A DNA stretch of 64,000 nt from Methanolobus vulcani (GCF_900100715.1 NZ_FNCA01000001.1:124001-188000); one strand, 5' to 3'; positions 1-8,968 are shown, counted from the stretch's first letter. Notes: a model not told the origin generated them from the letters alone. Numbers and translations are program-made.

Positions 1-2
1 CA

Positions 3-548
3 TCTGATGAAGTAACAATAACTGTAACCTCATCAACTGCATTAAAGACAGAACCTACCTTAGTAGTGAAAGACAGATATGGTCACAAACTAGAGGTTAA
101 TTACCAGAGTTCAAAAGATAATGAGTATGTATACGTTGCCACAACCAATGATGACGATCTGGATTATACAATCTATGATGGAACAGCACGTGTTACGGTT
201 ACTGCTAAAACAGTTAATTCAATGACGCTCTATGAAGAAGATACTTTCTTAATAGACAGAGTAGACCCGACAATCGTAAGTTTCAGTCCTGATGACGGTG
301 AAACTGTTAAAACAAATAGCCCATCTATCAGAGCTTCATATTCAGATGATCGTGCAGGTATTGATAAAACAAAAGTAAAACTCATAGTAAATGGAATAGA
401 TGTAACCAGCAATGCGGAAATAGATTACAGTTCCATATATTATCTGGCACAAGGACTGGAAAATGGAAAAGTTGACGTGCAACTGACAGTAACAGATCAG
501 GCGGGCAATACTAAAGAGAAAGACTGGTCATTCTTTGTAACAGCATGA
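3..548 (+). CDS. C-terminal part of an Ig-like-domain surface protein (5' end outside window)
   Basis: The reading frame is open from base 3 without a stop, so the gene begins upstream of the window; the first in-frame GTG (66) is internal and not the likely start. About 180 residues are visible, rich in Thr, Asp, Val and Ser. Short repeating beta-strand patterns (TVTSSTAL near the start, DPTIVSFSP-DDG, VQLTVTDQAGNTKEKDW at the end) are typical of bacterial/archaeal Ig-like modules in cell-surface proteins. The protein ends shortly after the last module with FVTA and has no C-terminal membrane or PEF/PGF-CTERM anchor, so any anchor must lie upstream or be absent. A separate PEF-CTERM gene follows. 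Function beyond extracellular structure or adhesion is not visible. Confidence 0.7.
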   Translation, partial: SDEVTITVTSSTALKTEPTLVVKDRYGHKLEVNYQSSKDNEYVYVATTNDDDLDYTIYDGTARVTVTAKTVNSMTLYEEDTFLIDRVDPTIVSFSPDDGETVKTNSPSIRASYSDDRAGIDKTKVKLIVNGIDVTSNAEIDYSSIYYLAQGLENGKVDVQLTVTDQAGNTKEKDWSFFVTA

Positions 549-616
549 TGATGGCGAATAAAGGATATCGATAACATATCATCATAATGAGTATAATGAC
601 TTATATGAATGTTTAC

Positions 617-630
617 AAACGTTTATATAG
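617..630 (+). promoter_or_regulatory. TATA box of the PEF-CTERM gene
   Basis: The sequence AAACGTTTATATAG has an A-rich BRE-like start and a TTTATAT core, as in archaeal box A. It lies about 75 bases before the chosen ATG, which predicts a leader of roughly 50 bases. Inferred from sequence only. Confidence 0.45.
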
Positions 631-701
631 AAAAAAAGCAAAGGAGAGAATACCGTAAAAATCTTTTAGATATACTTTGAGATATAATGAGGTGGTACGA
701 T

Positions 702-1205
702 ATGAAAAAAATATTAATAGCAATAGCAGTCATTGCATTGTTTACAGGAACAGCAGCAGCATATGATGCTAACATATGGAATGCAGCAGGAACAGCAGCA
801 GCCGGTAACCCAATAGTTATTCACCCTGGCGAAACACTTACATTCAGTTACAATGGAGCTAATTTTGCATCCGAGAATCAGGTTTTGCCTTATTACTCTG
901 ACGTAGAAGCTGTTTCAGGAGGAGCTGCCGATACAGATATGACAGTAACTATCAGCAAAACAAACTTCGAGCCAGGAATAGCAGATCCATATACCGATGT
1001 AGCTGTAGTTCAGATCACTCTTGATGCAAATGCACCAGCAACAGGACAGTGGAGAGTTACCATAGGAGCAGGCGAAGATGCAATAACAAAGGATGTAGGA
1101 TCAGCAGCAAGGAACTTCCTGATTCCTGAATTCCCAACAATTGCACTCCCAGTAGCTGCAATCCTTGGTCTTGCATTCTTCATGCAGCGCCGCAAGGAAG
1201 AGTAA
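702..1205 (+). CDS. Small secreted PEF-CTERM protein
   Basis: The protein has about 167 residues. It starts with a clear Sec signal peptide (MKKILIAIAVIALFTG, then an Ala-rich cleavage region) and has a beta-rich, Gly/Ala/Thr-rich extracellular body. It ends in a PEF-CTERM tripartite signal: IPEFPTIALP, a hydrophobic helix and a basic tail (QRRKEE). In methanogens such tails are cut by a membrane archaeosortase and the protein is anchored at the surface. I chose the ATG at 702 because GAGGTGG lies six bases upstream and overlaps the alternative ATG at 687. The N-terminal Y-D-A-N-I-W motif resembles the start of S-layer-type domains. Its biological role is unknown. Confidence 0.85.
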   Translation: MKKILIAIAVIALFTGTAAAYDANIWNAAGTAAAGNPIVIHPGETLTFSYNGANFASENQVLPYYSDVEAVSGGAADTDMTVTISKTNFEPGIADPYTDVAVVQITLDANAPATGQWRVTIGAGEDAITKDVGSAARNFLIPEFPTIALPVAAILGLAFFMQRRKEE

Positions 1206-1237
1206 GTTAACTAACTTACTCCTATTTTCTCTTTTTT
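1201..1237 (+). terminator. Hairpin terminator after the PEF-CTERM gene
   Basis: An 8-bp inverted repeat (AGTAAGTT / AACTTACT, loop AACT) overlaps the stop codon and is followed by a T-rich tract. It fits an intrinsic terminator; archaeal termination often needs only the T-tract. Confidence 0.6.
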
Positions 1238-1322
1238 GAAATCTAGCTTTAATTCATCTAACTCTAAAACTTATATTCTTTTAAACCCATACTTCCCTGA
1301 ATAACATCAGAAGATGATCATC

Positions 1323-2369
1323 ATGGAAGAACTAATCACAAAATTATCTAATGCTCATGGAATATCCGGTAGCGAAGGCAATATAAGAACAATTCTTGAA
1401 GAAGAACTCAAACCTTATACTGACGAGATGAGAACTGATAAAATGGGAAATCTCATAGCAATCAGAAAAGGTGAAGGACCTTCAATTATGCTTGCTGCAC
1501 ATATGGATGAGATTGGCCTGATGGTCAAATACATCGATGAAAACGGTTTCCTCAAGTTTGTCAAGATCGGTGGATGGTACGACCCAACTCTCCATAGCCA
1601 GAGAGTTATTGTCCATACAACAAAAGGCCCCATACCAGGTGTTATAGGATCAAAACCACCACATGTTATGAAGCCTGAGGACAGGAAGAAACCACCTGAA
1701 GCTAAAGATATGTTCATTGACGTCGGTGCAAAGGACAAAGAAGATGCTATGAACATGGGCATAATTGTTGGCACACCTGTTTCCATGGATCGTGAAGTAA
1801 AGAAACTTGCAAATGGCAAGATAACCGGTAAAGCATTCGACAACAGGGCGGGATGCGCGATTATGATCGATGCTATGCGACAGATAGCAGAGCTCGATAT
1901 CAAGGCAACCATCTATGCAGTAGGTACCGTACAGGAAGAGGTTGGACTTAAAGGAGCACGTACTTCAGCGTTTGGACTTGATCCTGACATTGCAATTGCA
2001 ATTGACACAACAATCCCGGGAGATCATCCGGGCATGAGCAAGAATGAATCCTCACTTGATACAGGAAAAGGAGGAGTCATAACAATAGCTGATGCAGCTG
2101 GAAGAGGTATTATCGCTTCACCACAGGTCATTAAATGGCTCATAGAAACTGCTGAGAAGAATGAGATTGCATACCAGACAGACGTAGGAGACGGCGGCAC
2201 TACCGATGCAACAGCCATTCACCTTACAAGAGAAGGAATTCCATCTACTGTACTGAGCGTTGCAACAAGATATATTCACTCACCTGTGGAAGTTCTTGAT
2301 CTTGCAGATCTGCAGAGCTGTTCAGACCTTATAGCAAAGGCAGTTCTTAGTGTGAACGACTATTTTTGA
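1323..2369 (+). CDS. M42 family metallo-aminopeptidase (tetrahedral aminopeptidase type)
   Basis: This cytosolic two-metal aminopeptidase has about 348 residues, the usual M42 length. Visible family motifs are AAHMDEIGLMV (metal ligand His and catalytic Asp), FDNRAGCAIM (bridging Asp), VQEEVGLKGA (catalytic Glu pair), IAIDTTIPGDHPG (metal Asp) and the C-terminal RYIHSPVE (metal His). Members assemble into dodecameric tetrahedra and trim peptides released by the proteasome or Lon. An ATG lies three codons upstream at 1314; I prefer 1323 because a TGATC motif complementary to the 16S rRNA end precedes it. It is flanked by hairpin terminators on both sides, so probably monocistronic. Exact peptide specificity cannot be read from the sequence. 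Confidence 0.9.
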   Translation: MEELITKLSNAHGISGSEGNIRTILEEELKPYTDEMRTDKMGNLIAIRKGEGPSIMLAAHMDEIGLMVKYIDENGFLKFVKIGGWYDPTLHSQRVIVHTTKGPIPGVIGSKPPHVMKPEDRKKPPEAKDMFIDVGAKDKEDAMNMGIIVGTPVSMDREVKKLANGKITGKAFDNRAGCAIMIDAMRQIAELDIKATIYAVGTVQEEVGLKGARTSAFGLDPDIAIAIDTTIPGDHPGMSKNESSLDTGKGGVITIADAAGRGIIASPQVIKWLIETAEKNEIAYQTDVGDGGTTDATAIHLTREGIPSTVLSVATRYIHSPVEVLDLADLQSCSDLIAKAVLSVNDYF

Positions 2370-2397
2370 TCAGGGATAGCTCCCTGATTATTTTTCA
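2369..2397 (+). terminator. Hairpin terminator after the M42 peptidase
   Basis: A perfect 8-bp stem ATCAGGGA / TCCCTGAT with loop TAGC is followed by TATTTTT. It begins at the stop codon of the peptidase gene and separates it from the convergent toxin-antitoxin pair. Confidence 0.75.
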
Positions 2398-2451
2398 GTA
2401 ACTTCATATATCAAAAAATTCATTTCGCAGGAATGATTCCTGAGCAAGATA

Positions 2452-2809
2452 CTATTTGCCCTTGTAGCCAAAAAGTCTGTTATATTCGTCATGATCAACT
2501 ATATCCAAGACAACTGCAAGAATAAGATTTGCCATCATCATGATCATTTTTTAATGTGTAAAGCATCCTCCAGAAATATGCCAATTCCACTCGGAATAGG
2601 TTTTTAACATCATAATTAGTGCGATATACGTCAGGAATCAATTTTTTATTTACAGGGATACCATAGTGCATATCTTTTTTAATAAGTTCAGCTTTGTCCT
2701 TTATTGCTTCTACAATTGCCGATTCTTTTTTAGATCCGGATGCCCTTTCCCGCAAGGAGTTATACTTAATACCTACCTCTTCAATAAGGACTACCCTAAC
2801 TGTTTTCAC
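2452..2809 (-). pseudogene. Frameshifted RelE/ParE-like toxin
   Basis: The first about 94 codons read as a RelE-superfamily toxin-like protein (start MKTVRVVLIEE; core KNLFRVELAYFWRMLYTL). The frame then runs into a nonsense tail (GKSYSCSCLGYS) and stops at 2495. In the neighbouring frame the expected C-terminal strand continues at once: LILAVVLDIVDHDEYNRLFGYKGK, split here only by the shift, ending in a stop at 2452-2454. One extra base (or two missing bases) near the GATGATGG repeat around 2530-2540 explains this. The gene overlaps the upstream antitoxin by ATGA, the usual coupling of type II pairs. It could be a real inactivating mutation, a sequencing error or, less likely, programmed slippage. 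The RelE assignment is from fold-like motifs and is moderate. Confidence 0.7.
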
Positions 2810-3084
2810 ATCTCAAAACCTCTGGATATTGCTTTGTTGAGGTTACGGTTACTATTGAATATCCAGGTAATTCCTCTGATGCTTACTGCTATCTTATTAC
2901 TCTCTTCAAGATACTCCAGAATGGTTTTAAGAGTATTGTGATTTACTTGCCTTGGAAGATACCTTTTTAGCTCGGCCAGAGACACAACACTCTCATCCAT
3001 ATTTTGAAGGGTATTTTCTACCATCTTAATTGTATTCAACGTAGGTGAGCGTCCTGGCCTGCTGATCGATTCTGTAGTGTTCAT
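2806..3084 (-). CDS. Antitoxin-like winged-helix protein paired with the broken toxin
   Basis: This 92-residue protein has a polar N-terminal tail (MNTTESISRPGRSPT) followed by helices and a small wing pattern (LAELKRYLPRQVNHNTLKTIL, then IAVSIRGITWIFN), consistent with a winged-helix DNA-binding fold. It precedes and overlaps the RelE-like gene by four bases (ATGA), so by position it is the antitoxin and autoregulator. AAGGGGA lies ahead of its ATG. Two copies of GATAATTATT occur 24 bases apart just upstream and could be its operator. If the toxin is truly frameshifted, this is an orphaned but intact antitoxin. No named antitoxin family was recognised with certainty. Confidence 0.6.
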   Translation of the reverse strand: MNTTESISRPGRSPTLNTIKMVENTLQNMDESVVSLAELKRYLPRQVNHNTLKTILEYLEESNKIAVSIRGITWIFNSNRNLNKAISRGFEM

Positions 3085-3108
3085 TTATAGTCCCCTTACT
3101 TGATATCA

Positions 3109-3142
3109 GATAATTATTAAATGATACAAACTGATAATTATT
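3109..3142 (-). promoter_or_regulatory. Direct repeats upstream of the toxin-antitoxin pair (possible operator)
   Basis: GATAATTATT occurs at 3109-3118 and again at 3133-3142, a spacing of 24 bases, 25-60 bases upstream of the antitoxin start. The core ATAATTAT is itself palindromic. The position fits autoregulation by the antitoxin but is inference. Confidence 0.35.
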
Positions 3143-3319
3143 ATTTACTCCTCAATTACTATATATCTTCATTGATAAGTAGTACTGAAAAATCCTGTGT
3201 CATCCTGACAAAAAACAACTCAACTAGCCCGCCAAAGGCGGCACATTCCATGATCACTAAACGAAATGTTAACCAGTAATTTTCCATCTGATTCAACATC
3301 AAAGTAAAATAGTACTGCC

Positions 3320-3363
3320 ATCATGTGATAAATCATGATAAATTAATCGTTATACATATATAG
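3320..3363 (+). promoter_or_regulatory. Promoter and possible operator of the cimA/ilv cluster
   Basis: A TATA-like box (TTATACATATATAG, 3350-3363) lies about 60-75 bases before the proposed start of the synthase gene. Immediately upstream is an inverted repeat ATCATG-N8-CATGAT (3320-3339), positioned where a regulator would act on TBP/TFB binding. Farther upstream (3229-3241) CCGCC-AAA-GGCGG forms a short GC hairpin. The rest of the 340-bp gap (3085-3424) shows no gene. Confidence 0.45.
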
Positions 3364-3424
3364 CACTTCAGTGTATCCCTCTAAGCTGTTGCTACTCAGT
3401 GACAGACAAATATCGTGAGGGATT

Positions 3425-4900
3425 ATATTATTCGAAAATGTCCGGTTTTTAGACACAACTCTTAGAGACGGCGAACAAACACCAGGCGTAGCGCTTACCA
3501 GCAAGGATAAGGTTGACATTGCCACAAAGCTTGATGAGCTTGGCGTTAATGTCATCGAGGCAGGATCAGCCATCACCTCAGAAGGTGAACGCGAGTCCAT
3601 AAGAGCCGTGGTTGCTGAAGGATTGAATGCAGAGATCTGTAGCTACTGCAGGATCATGAAGCCAGATGTAGATTATGCACTGGCATGTGATGTTGATTCG
3701 ATCCACCTAGTGGCACCTGTATCCGACTTACACATTAATGTGAAGCTTAAGAAAGACAGGGAAGCTGTCAGGAAGATGGCTATTGAGACCACAGAATATG
3801 CAAAGGAACATGGCCTTATTGTAGAACTCAGTGGCGAAGATGCCTCAAGGGCAGACTTGGAGTTCCTGAAGTCATTATACATTGACGGCGTGGATGCCGG
3901 AGCTGACAGATTATGTTTCTGCGATACAGTAGGATTACTTGTTCCTGAGAAAGCGGAACTCATATTCAAGGACATCTGTTCTGCTGTAAAGGCACCTGTA
4001 AGTATTCACTGCCATGATGATTTTGGCCTTGCGACATCCAATACCATTGCAGCTTTACGAGGAGGCGCACAGCAGGCCCATGTCACAATAAACGGAATTG
4101 GCGAGCGTGCAGGCAACACATCTCTGGAAGAAGTTGTGATGACCATTGAATGGTTATACAAACACAAGACCGGAATTAACACAAAAGAGATCTTTAAGAC
4201 CTCAAGACTTGTAAGCAGGCTCACAGGCATACCTGTAGCACCTAACAAATCACTAATCGGTGGTAATGCATTTACCCATGAAGCAGGAATCCACGTACAC
4301 GGTTTACTTGCTGATACGGAAACATATGAGCCAATAAAGCCTGAGATACTTGGAAGAGAAAGGAAGATAGTTCTTGGAAAGCATGCAGGCAAGAGTTCTG
4401 TTACCCTTGCTGTCAAGGAAATGGGATTTGAGGTTGATGATTCACAGTTACATGAGATACTGAACCGTGTAAAAGAACTGGGAGACCACGGTAAGAAGGT
4501 AACCGACGCAGATCTGCAGACAATAACTGAAACTGTCCTTAGTATCCAGAGAGAAGCGAAGGTCATTCTTGAAGAATATACTGTAGTATCAGGTAACAAG
4601 GTCACACCTACGGCATCTGTTAAGCTCAAAGTTGATGGCCAGGATGTCGTTGAGGCAGGTATTGGAGACGGACCTGTGGATGCAGCCTTTGCAAGTATCA
4701 GAAAAGGAATATCAGGAATTGCTGATGTCCAGCTTGAAGAATATCACGTAGATGCAATCAGTGGTGGCACTGATGCCCTTGTAGAAGTACTTGTGAAGCT
4801 CTCAAAGGACGGAAAGATGGTTACGGCCAGAGGTTCAAGGACAGATATAGTAATGGCATCCGTGGAGGCTGTTATTAACGGAATTAACCGCCTTATCTGA
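3425..4900 (+). CDS. cimA: (R)-citramalate / 2-isopropylmalate synthase family protein
   Basis: This DRE-TIM metallolyase condenses acetyl-CoA with a 2-oxoacid (pyruvate for CimA, 2-oxoisovalerate for LeuA). The N-terminal signature FLDTTLRDGEQTPGVALT begins near 3446, so the gene must start well before the first GTG at 3608. Other motifs are ELSGEDASRAD, HCHDDFGLA, the metal-binding HEAGIHVHG, and the C-terminal allosteric domain (TVVSGNKVTPTASV; GDGPVDAA). Full length is about 491 residues, as in methanogen CimA/LeuA. After the in-frame stop at 3416 there is no ATG, GTG or TTG; the best fit is an AUA start at 3425 (IleLeuPheGluAsnValArg) four bases after GTGAGG. Position ahead of ilvBNC favours CimA and isoleucine synthesis, but LeuA cannot be excluded. 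Confidence 0.85.
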   Translation: MLFENVRFLDTTLRDGEQTPGVALTSKDKVDIATKLDELGVNVIEAGSAITSEGERESIRAVVAEGLNAEICSYCRIMKPDVDYALACDVDSIHLVAPVSDLHINVKLKKDREAVRKMAIETTEYAKEHGLIVELSGEDASRADLEFLKSLYIDGVDAGADRLCFCDTVGLLVPEKAELIFKDICSAVKAPVSIHCHDDFGLATSNTIAALRGGAQQAHVTINGIGERAGNTSLEEVVMTIEWLYKHKTGINTKEIFKTSRLVSRLTGIPVAPNKSLIGGNAFTHEAGIHVHGLLADTETYEPIKPEILGRERKIVLGKHAGKSSVTLAVKEMGFEVDDSQLHEILNRVKELGDHGKKVTDADLQTITETVLSIQREAKVILEEYTVVSGNKVTPTASVKLKVDGQDVVEAGIGDGPVDAAFASIRKGISGIADVQLEEYHVDAISGGTDALVEVLVKLSKDGKMVTARGSRTDIVMASVEAVINGINRLI

Positions 4901-4967
4901 AACTTCAGAAACATATAAGGCAGATACTAGCAATTAACGCAGATAATTTACATTTCAGAGGTTTCAT

Positions 4968-6665
4968 ATGACTGAATCGACGGAAAAAATGACAGGCGCC
5001 CGAGCCCTCATCGAGTGCCTGTACAGGGAAGGCGTAGATACCATCTTCGGATATCCGGGTGGTGTACTACTCCCTATATATGACGAACTTTATGATGCGG
5101 ACATCCGTCACATACTTGTCCGCCACGAACAGGCTGCTGCCCACGCAGCAGAAGGGTATGCAAGAGCAACAGGGAAGACCGGAGTATGTATCGCAACTTC
5201 CGGACCTGGTGCAACAAATCTTGTTACAGGAATTGCAAACGCATACATGGACTCCATACCTATGGTGGTTTTCACCGGACAGGTACCAAGCAGTCTTTTA
5301 GGCAACGATGCATTCCAGGAAGCAAATATCACAGGCATTACAATGCCTATCACAAAGCACAATTACCTTGTACAGGATGCAAATGAACTTCCAAAGGTCA
5401 TCAAGGAAGCATTCCACATAGCATCTACAGGCAGACAAGGACCTGTACTAATTGACCTACCTAAAGACATAACTGTACAGGAGATCGATTTCTATTACCC
5501 TGACAAAGTAGACCTAAGGGGCTACAAACCAACATACCAGGGTAACCTGCAACAGGTAAAAAGAGCAGCTTCTGCAATAAAAGAATCAAAGAACCCTGTG
5601 ATCTATGCAGGTGGTGGCGTCATAAGTTCCAATGCAAGTAAAGAACTTCTTGATCTTGCAGAGAAAATAAAGGCACCTGTGACAACAACCCTTACAGGCA
5701 TGGGCGGATTCCCCGTAGAACATGAGCTTTTCCTTGGAATGCCAGGAATGCACGGTGCAAAGTATGCAAACTACGCTATACAGGAATCCGACCTTCTTAT
5801 TGCAGTAGGTGCAAGGTTTGATGACAGAGTAACCGGTAAACTCAAAGCTTTTGCATCTAACGCAAAGATCATTCACATAGACATTGACCCTGCAGAGATC
5901 TCAAAGAATGTCAAGGTAGATATTCCAATTGTAGGAGATGCAAAGTGGATCCTTCAGAAACTGCTGAAATACACAGAATCTGCACAGTCAGAGAAATGGC
6001 TTGACAGGATAGCACACTGGAAAAAAGTCCATCCACTTCATTACGTTGAACCTGCAACTGGTGATGGGATCAAACCTCAGTATATCATCGAGCAGATAAC
6101 CGAAGCATGCAAGGATGCAATAATAGTTACTGAAGTCGGACAGCACCAGATGTGGGCTGCACAGTACTTCAGGTTCAGCGAACCAAGGACATTTATCACA
6201 TCAGGCGGACTTGGAACAATGGGATACGGATTCCCTGCGTCCATCGGTGCAAAAATAGCAAGACCTGACAAGGTTGTCTTTGACATCGCAGGTGACGGTT
6301 CATTCCAGATGAACTCCCAGGAACTTGCAACAGCAGTTCAGGAGAACGTACCTGTAATTGTTGCAGTTTTTAATAATGGGTATCTTGGAATGGTAAGACA
6401 ATGGCAGGAACTTTTCCACAACAGGAGATATTCCGCAACCTGTATCCAGAACAGTGTTGACTTTGTTAAACTTGCTGAGGCATACGGTGCACTTGGACTC
6501 AGAGCCACAAAGCGTAGTGAAGTACGCCCTGTAATAGAAGAGGCTATTGCATCAGGCAGGCCAACAGTCATTGACTTTGTTGTTGAAGAGGAGGAGAACG
6601 TATCCCCAATGGTACCGGCAGGTGCTGCTATCAACGAAATACTTGACCTGGAGAGGAAAGAATGA
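4968..6665 (+). CDS. ilvB: Acetolactate synthase, catalytic subunit
   Basis: This thiamine diphosphate enzyme makes 2-acetolactate or 2-aceto-2-hydroxybutyrate, the first common step of valine and isoleucine synthesis. Its 565 residues show the three-domain ThDP fold: the catalytic Glu in [17 protein letters not shown] (E54), a central FAD-type domain with [11 protein letters not shown], and the ThDP/Mg motif beginning GDGSFQMN and ending [17 protein letters not shown] lies upstream of the ATG. The end overlaps ilvN by four bases (ATGA), so the two subunits are translationally coupled. It follows the citramalate/isopropylmalate synthase by 67 bases on the same strand. Confidence 0.95.
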   Translation: MTESTEKMTGARALIECLYREGVDTIFGYPGGVLLPIYDELYDADIRHILVRHEQAAAHAAEGYARATGKTGVCIATSGPGATNLVTGIANAYMDSIPMVVFTGQVPSSLLGNDAFQEANITGITMPITKHNYLVQDANELPKVIKEAFHIASTGRQGPVLIDLPKDITVQEIDFYYPDKVDLRGYKPTYQGNLQQVKRAASAIKESKNPVIYAGGGVISSNASKELLDLAEKIKAPVTTTLTGMGGFPVEHELFLGMPGMHGAKYANYAIQESDLLIAVGARFDDRVTGKLKAFASNAKIIHIDIDPAEISKNVKVDIPIVGDAKWILQKLLKYTESAQSEKWLDRIAHWKKVHPLHYVEPATGDGIKPQYIIEQITEACKDAIIVTEVGQHQMWAAQYFRFSEPRTFITSGGLGTMGYGFPASIGAKIARPDKVVFDIAGDGSFQMNSQELATAVQENVPVIVAVFNNGYLGMVRQWQELFHNRRYSATCIQNSVDFVKLAEAYGALGLRATKRSEVRPVIEEAIASGRPTVIDFVVEEEENVSPMVPAGAAINEILDLERKE

Positions 6666-7147
6666 GACACACACTTGCAGTTCTGGTCGAGAACAAATAC
6701 GGAGTACTTTCAAGAGTCTCAGGCATGTTCTCCAGAAGAGGTTATAACATTGACAGTCTTACAGTAGGAGTCACCGATGACCCTACAATTTCCCGTATGA
6801 CCATTGTTGTCATGGGAGATGATGAAGTACTGGAACAGGTCACAAAGCAGCTTAACAAGCTCATTGATGTGATCAGGGTCACAGACCTTAAATCTGAAGA
6901 ATCTGTTGAAAGGGAACTGGCTTTAATAAAGGTTAACTCAGATGTAACAAACCGTTCCGAGATCATGCAGATAGCAGACATTTTCCGTGCACGCATCATC
7001 GATGTTGCTTCAAAATCCATGATCATTGAAGTAACAGGTGACGACGGAAAGATCACTGCCATTGAGCAGTTACTCAAGCCATTTGGAATAAAGGAAATGG
7101 TGAGGACCGGAAAGGTTGCACTTAGAAGGGGACAGAAGAGTTCTTAA
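6662..7147 (+). CDS. ilvN: Acetolactate synthase, regulatory (small) subunit
   Basis: This 161-residue subunit activates IlvB and gives feedback inhibition by valine or other branched-chain amino acids. The N-terminal ACT domain is plain ([20 protein letters not shown], then RRGYNIDSL), followed by the ALS_ss C-terminal domain ([19 protein letters not shown]; the end [13 protein letters not shown]). Length and domain order match archaeal and bacterial IlvN/IlvH. It overlaps the ilvB stop by ATGA. Confidence 0.95.
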   Translation: MRHTLAVLVENKYGVLSRVSGMFSRRGYNIDSLTVGVTDDPTISRMTIVVMGDDEVLEQVTKQLNKLIDVIRVTDLKSEESVERELALIKVNSDVTNRSEIMQIADIFRARIIDVASKSMIIEVTGDDGKITAIEQLLKPFGIKEMVRTGKVALRRGQKSS

Positions 7148-7209
7148 TTATTCAAACACTTATAGGTGTTTTAATTATAAATAATAAATTTTGATTAGAG
7201 GTACATACA

Positions 7210-8217
7210 ATGGCACAAATGTATTATGATAACGATGCAGACCTTAACTTGCTTAAAGGTAAAAAGATCGCTGTAATGGGTTACGGAAGTCAGGGACATG
7301 CACAGGCACAGAATCTGCATGACTCAGGTCTTGATGTAACAGTCGGTCTTAGAAAGGGAAGCAGACGCTGGAAGCAGGCAGAAGAAGACGGCCTTAAGGT
7401 CATGACCGTTGCTGAAGCAGCAAAGATGGCAGACGTCATCCAGATTCTCCTCCCTGACGAAACACAGGCACAGGTCTACTACAATGAGATCGAGCCAGGA
7501 CTTGAAGCAGGTAATGCAATCGTATTCTCACATGGATTCAACATCCACTACAACCAGATCGTCCCACAGAAGGACATCGATGTCTACATGGTAGCTCCAA
7601 AGAGCCCAGGACACCTTGTCAGAAGGACATACGTTGATGGTGCTGGAGTTCCAGGTCTTGTAGCAGTCTATCAGGACGCAACCGGCAAGGCAATGGAATT
7701 GGCACTTGCACACGCAAAGGGTGTAGGATGTACCCGTGCAGGAGTCTACAAGACATCTTTCCGCGAGGAAACCGAGACTGACCTCTTCGGTGAGCAGGTA
7801 GACCTCTGTGGTGGTGTTGCATCACTTATCAAGACCTCCTTTGAAGTACTTGTTGAAGCAGGTTACCAGCCAGAAATGGCATACTTTGAGACATGCCACG
7901 AGCTTAAGCTAATTGTTGACCTTATCCACGAAGGTGGCCTTGATAAGATGTGGTACTCAGTATCCAACACCGCAGAATACGGCGGAATGACTGTTGGTCC
8001 AAAAGTTATCAACGAGCTTTCCAGAGAAGCTATGTACGAAGCTCTTGACAGGATCCAGAACGGAGAATTCGCCCGTGAGTTCGTACTTGAAGGCAAGGCA
8101 AACAGGCCAGTCCTCACCGCAATGGAAAGACAGGATAGAGAACACCCACTGGAAGTCATCGGTAAAGAGATCAGATCCAAGATGCCATGGCTTAACAGTG
8201 AGCTTAACGAAAAGTAG
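7210..8217 (+). CDS. ilvC: Ketol-acid reductoisomerase (class I)
   Basis: The enzyme converts acetolactate to 2,3-dihydroxyisovalerate with NAD(P)H and Mg. Its 335 residues are the class I length. The Rossmann motif is [13 protein letters not shown], and the C-terminal knotted domain holds metal-ligand acids ([10 protein letters not shown], and [14 protein letters not shown]). The phosphate-recognition loop [11 protein letters not shown] contains Arg and Ser, which favours NADPH. It lies 62 bases after ilvN behind an AT-rich stretch (AATTATAAATAATAAA) that may add a secondary promoter, and SD AGAGGT precedes the ATG. It ends the cluster at a hairpin terminator. Confidence 0.96.
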   Translation: MAQMYYDNDADLNLLKGKKIAVMGYGSQGHAQAQNLHDSGLDVTVGLRKGSRRWKQAEEDGLKVMTVAEAAKMADVIQILLPDETQAQVYYNEIEPGLEAGNAIVFSHGFNIHYNQIVPQKDIDVYMVAPKSPGHLVRRTYVDGAGVPGLVAVYQDATGKAMELALAHAKGVGCTRAGVYKTSFREETETDLFGEQVDLCGGVASLIKTSFEVLVEAGYQPEMAYFETCHELKLIVDLIHEGGLDKMWYSVSNTAEYGGMTVGPKVINELSREAMYEALDRIQNGEFAREFVLEGKANRPVLTAMERQDREHPLEVIGKEIRSKMPWLNSELNEK

Positions 8218-8250
8218 GCCTATTGGTCTACACAACCTTTTTTTATTTTT
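8214..8250 (+). terminator. Terminator of the ilv cluster
   Basis: The inverted repeat GTAGGCC / GGTCTAC (loop TATT, one G-U pair) overlaps the ilvC stop codon. It is followed by a seven-T run and a second T-run. Confidence 0.75.
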
Positions 8251-8297
8251 TACTACAATATTCTTACAATAATTTCCTTTTAACCGGAGGTATAGAT

Positions 8298-8819
8298 GTG
8301 CATAAAGTAATTGAAACGATCCTTTCAAGAAGAAGTATCAGAACATATACAGAAGAATCAGTGGATGACAAAGATATCATAACCATACTGGAGGCAGCAA
8401 GATGGGCTCCATCCGGCCTTAATAATCAGCCATGGAAATTCATAGTAATCAAAGATAAAGTAACTATGGAAGAACTTGCTGGCTGCACCCATTATTCAAA
8501 AATAGTCCAGAATGCACCCTTACTAATAGCAGTCTACCTTGACACCGAAACGATGTATAACAAAACAAAAGACATACAGGCCATCGGTGCAGCCATACAA
8601 AACATGCTGCTTGCCTGCTGCGACCTGGGACTTGGTGCAGTATGGCTGGGAGAGATCCTGAACCAGTCAGATAAAGTTAACTTGATTCTTAATTGTCCTG
8701 ATTCTATGGAACTTATGGCAGTACTTGCAATTGGCAAACCTGCTGAAGGTGGCAAAAGTCCATCCCGCAAGGAACTTCAAGACATGGTTTTCAGTGAAAG
8801 ATACGGAAATAAATTCTGA
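8298..8819 (+). CDS. Nitroreductase family flavoprotein
   Basis: This FMN-dependent nitroreductase-like oxidoreductase has about 173 residues, at the short end of the family. Family signatures are SRRSIRTYTEE (FMN phosphate-binding Arg/Ser), ARWAPSGLNNQPWKF and the C-terminal GLGAVWLGE with AIGKPAEGGKSPSRK. I chose the GTG at 8298 because GGAGG ends seven bases before it; an upstream in-frame ATG at 8223 would add 25 hydrophobic residues encoded across the ilvC terminator. It is separated from ilvC by that terminator. The natural substrate cannot be deduced. Confidence 0.88.
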   Translation: MHKVIETILSRRSIRTYTEESVDDKDIITILEAARWAPSGLNNQPWKFIVIKDKVTMEELAGCTHYSKIVQNAPLLIAVYLDTETMYNKTKDIQAIGAAIQNMLLACCDLGLGAVWLGEILNQSDKVNLILNCPDSMELMAVLAIGKPAEGGKSPSRKELQDMVFSERYGNKF

Positions 8820-8857
8820 GTATATACTAAGAATTAGAAGATCTGACATAAAAAAGG

Positions 8858-8968
8858 GAGGCTGAGACGAATTGTGATAAATTGGAGGTATATTGGAGGT
8901 AGTAGATCGGCTTGACCCATTTTTGTTGTAGTAGACATGATCAGGAAAATAGGTCTACAATTCGCCTC
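8858..8968 (+). repeat. Imperfect inverted-repeat element, possible IS/MITE remnant
   Basis: The left end GAGGCTGAGACGAATTGT (8858-8875) and the right end, whose reverse complement is GAGGCGAATTGT (8957-8968), are related inverted repeats that bound about 85 bases. A short open stretch on the minus strand (from the ATG at about 8940) runs through it without similarity I can name. It sits in the otherwise empty gap between two unrelated genes. It could be a miniature element, an insertion-sequence scar or chance. Confidence 0.25.

Noticed and set aside
2666-2941. Plus-strand frame over the toxin-antitoxin pair
   Set aside because: Shadow of the coupled minus-strand genes; no signal or family.
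3343-3600. Minus-strand frame over the cimA start
   Set aside because: It overlaps the conserved synthase N-terminus and promoter; no ribosome site.
4006-4629. Long minus-strand frame of about 207 codons inside cimA
   Set aside because: It lies opposite a well-conserved enzyme, has composition of a shadow frame (Ser/Leu-rich) and no ribosome site or family.
8223-8297. Upstream start for the nitroreductase
   Set aside because: It would translate the ilvC terminator; the GTG at 8298 has a GGAGG at the right distance.
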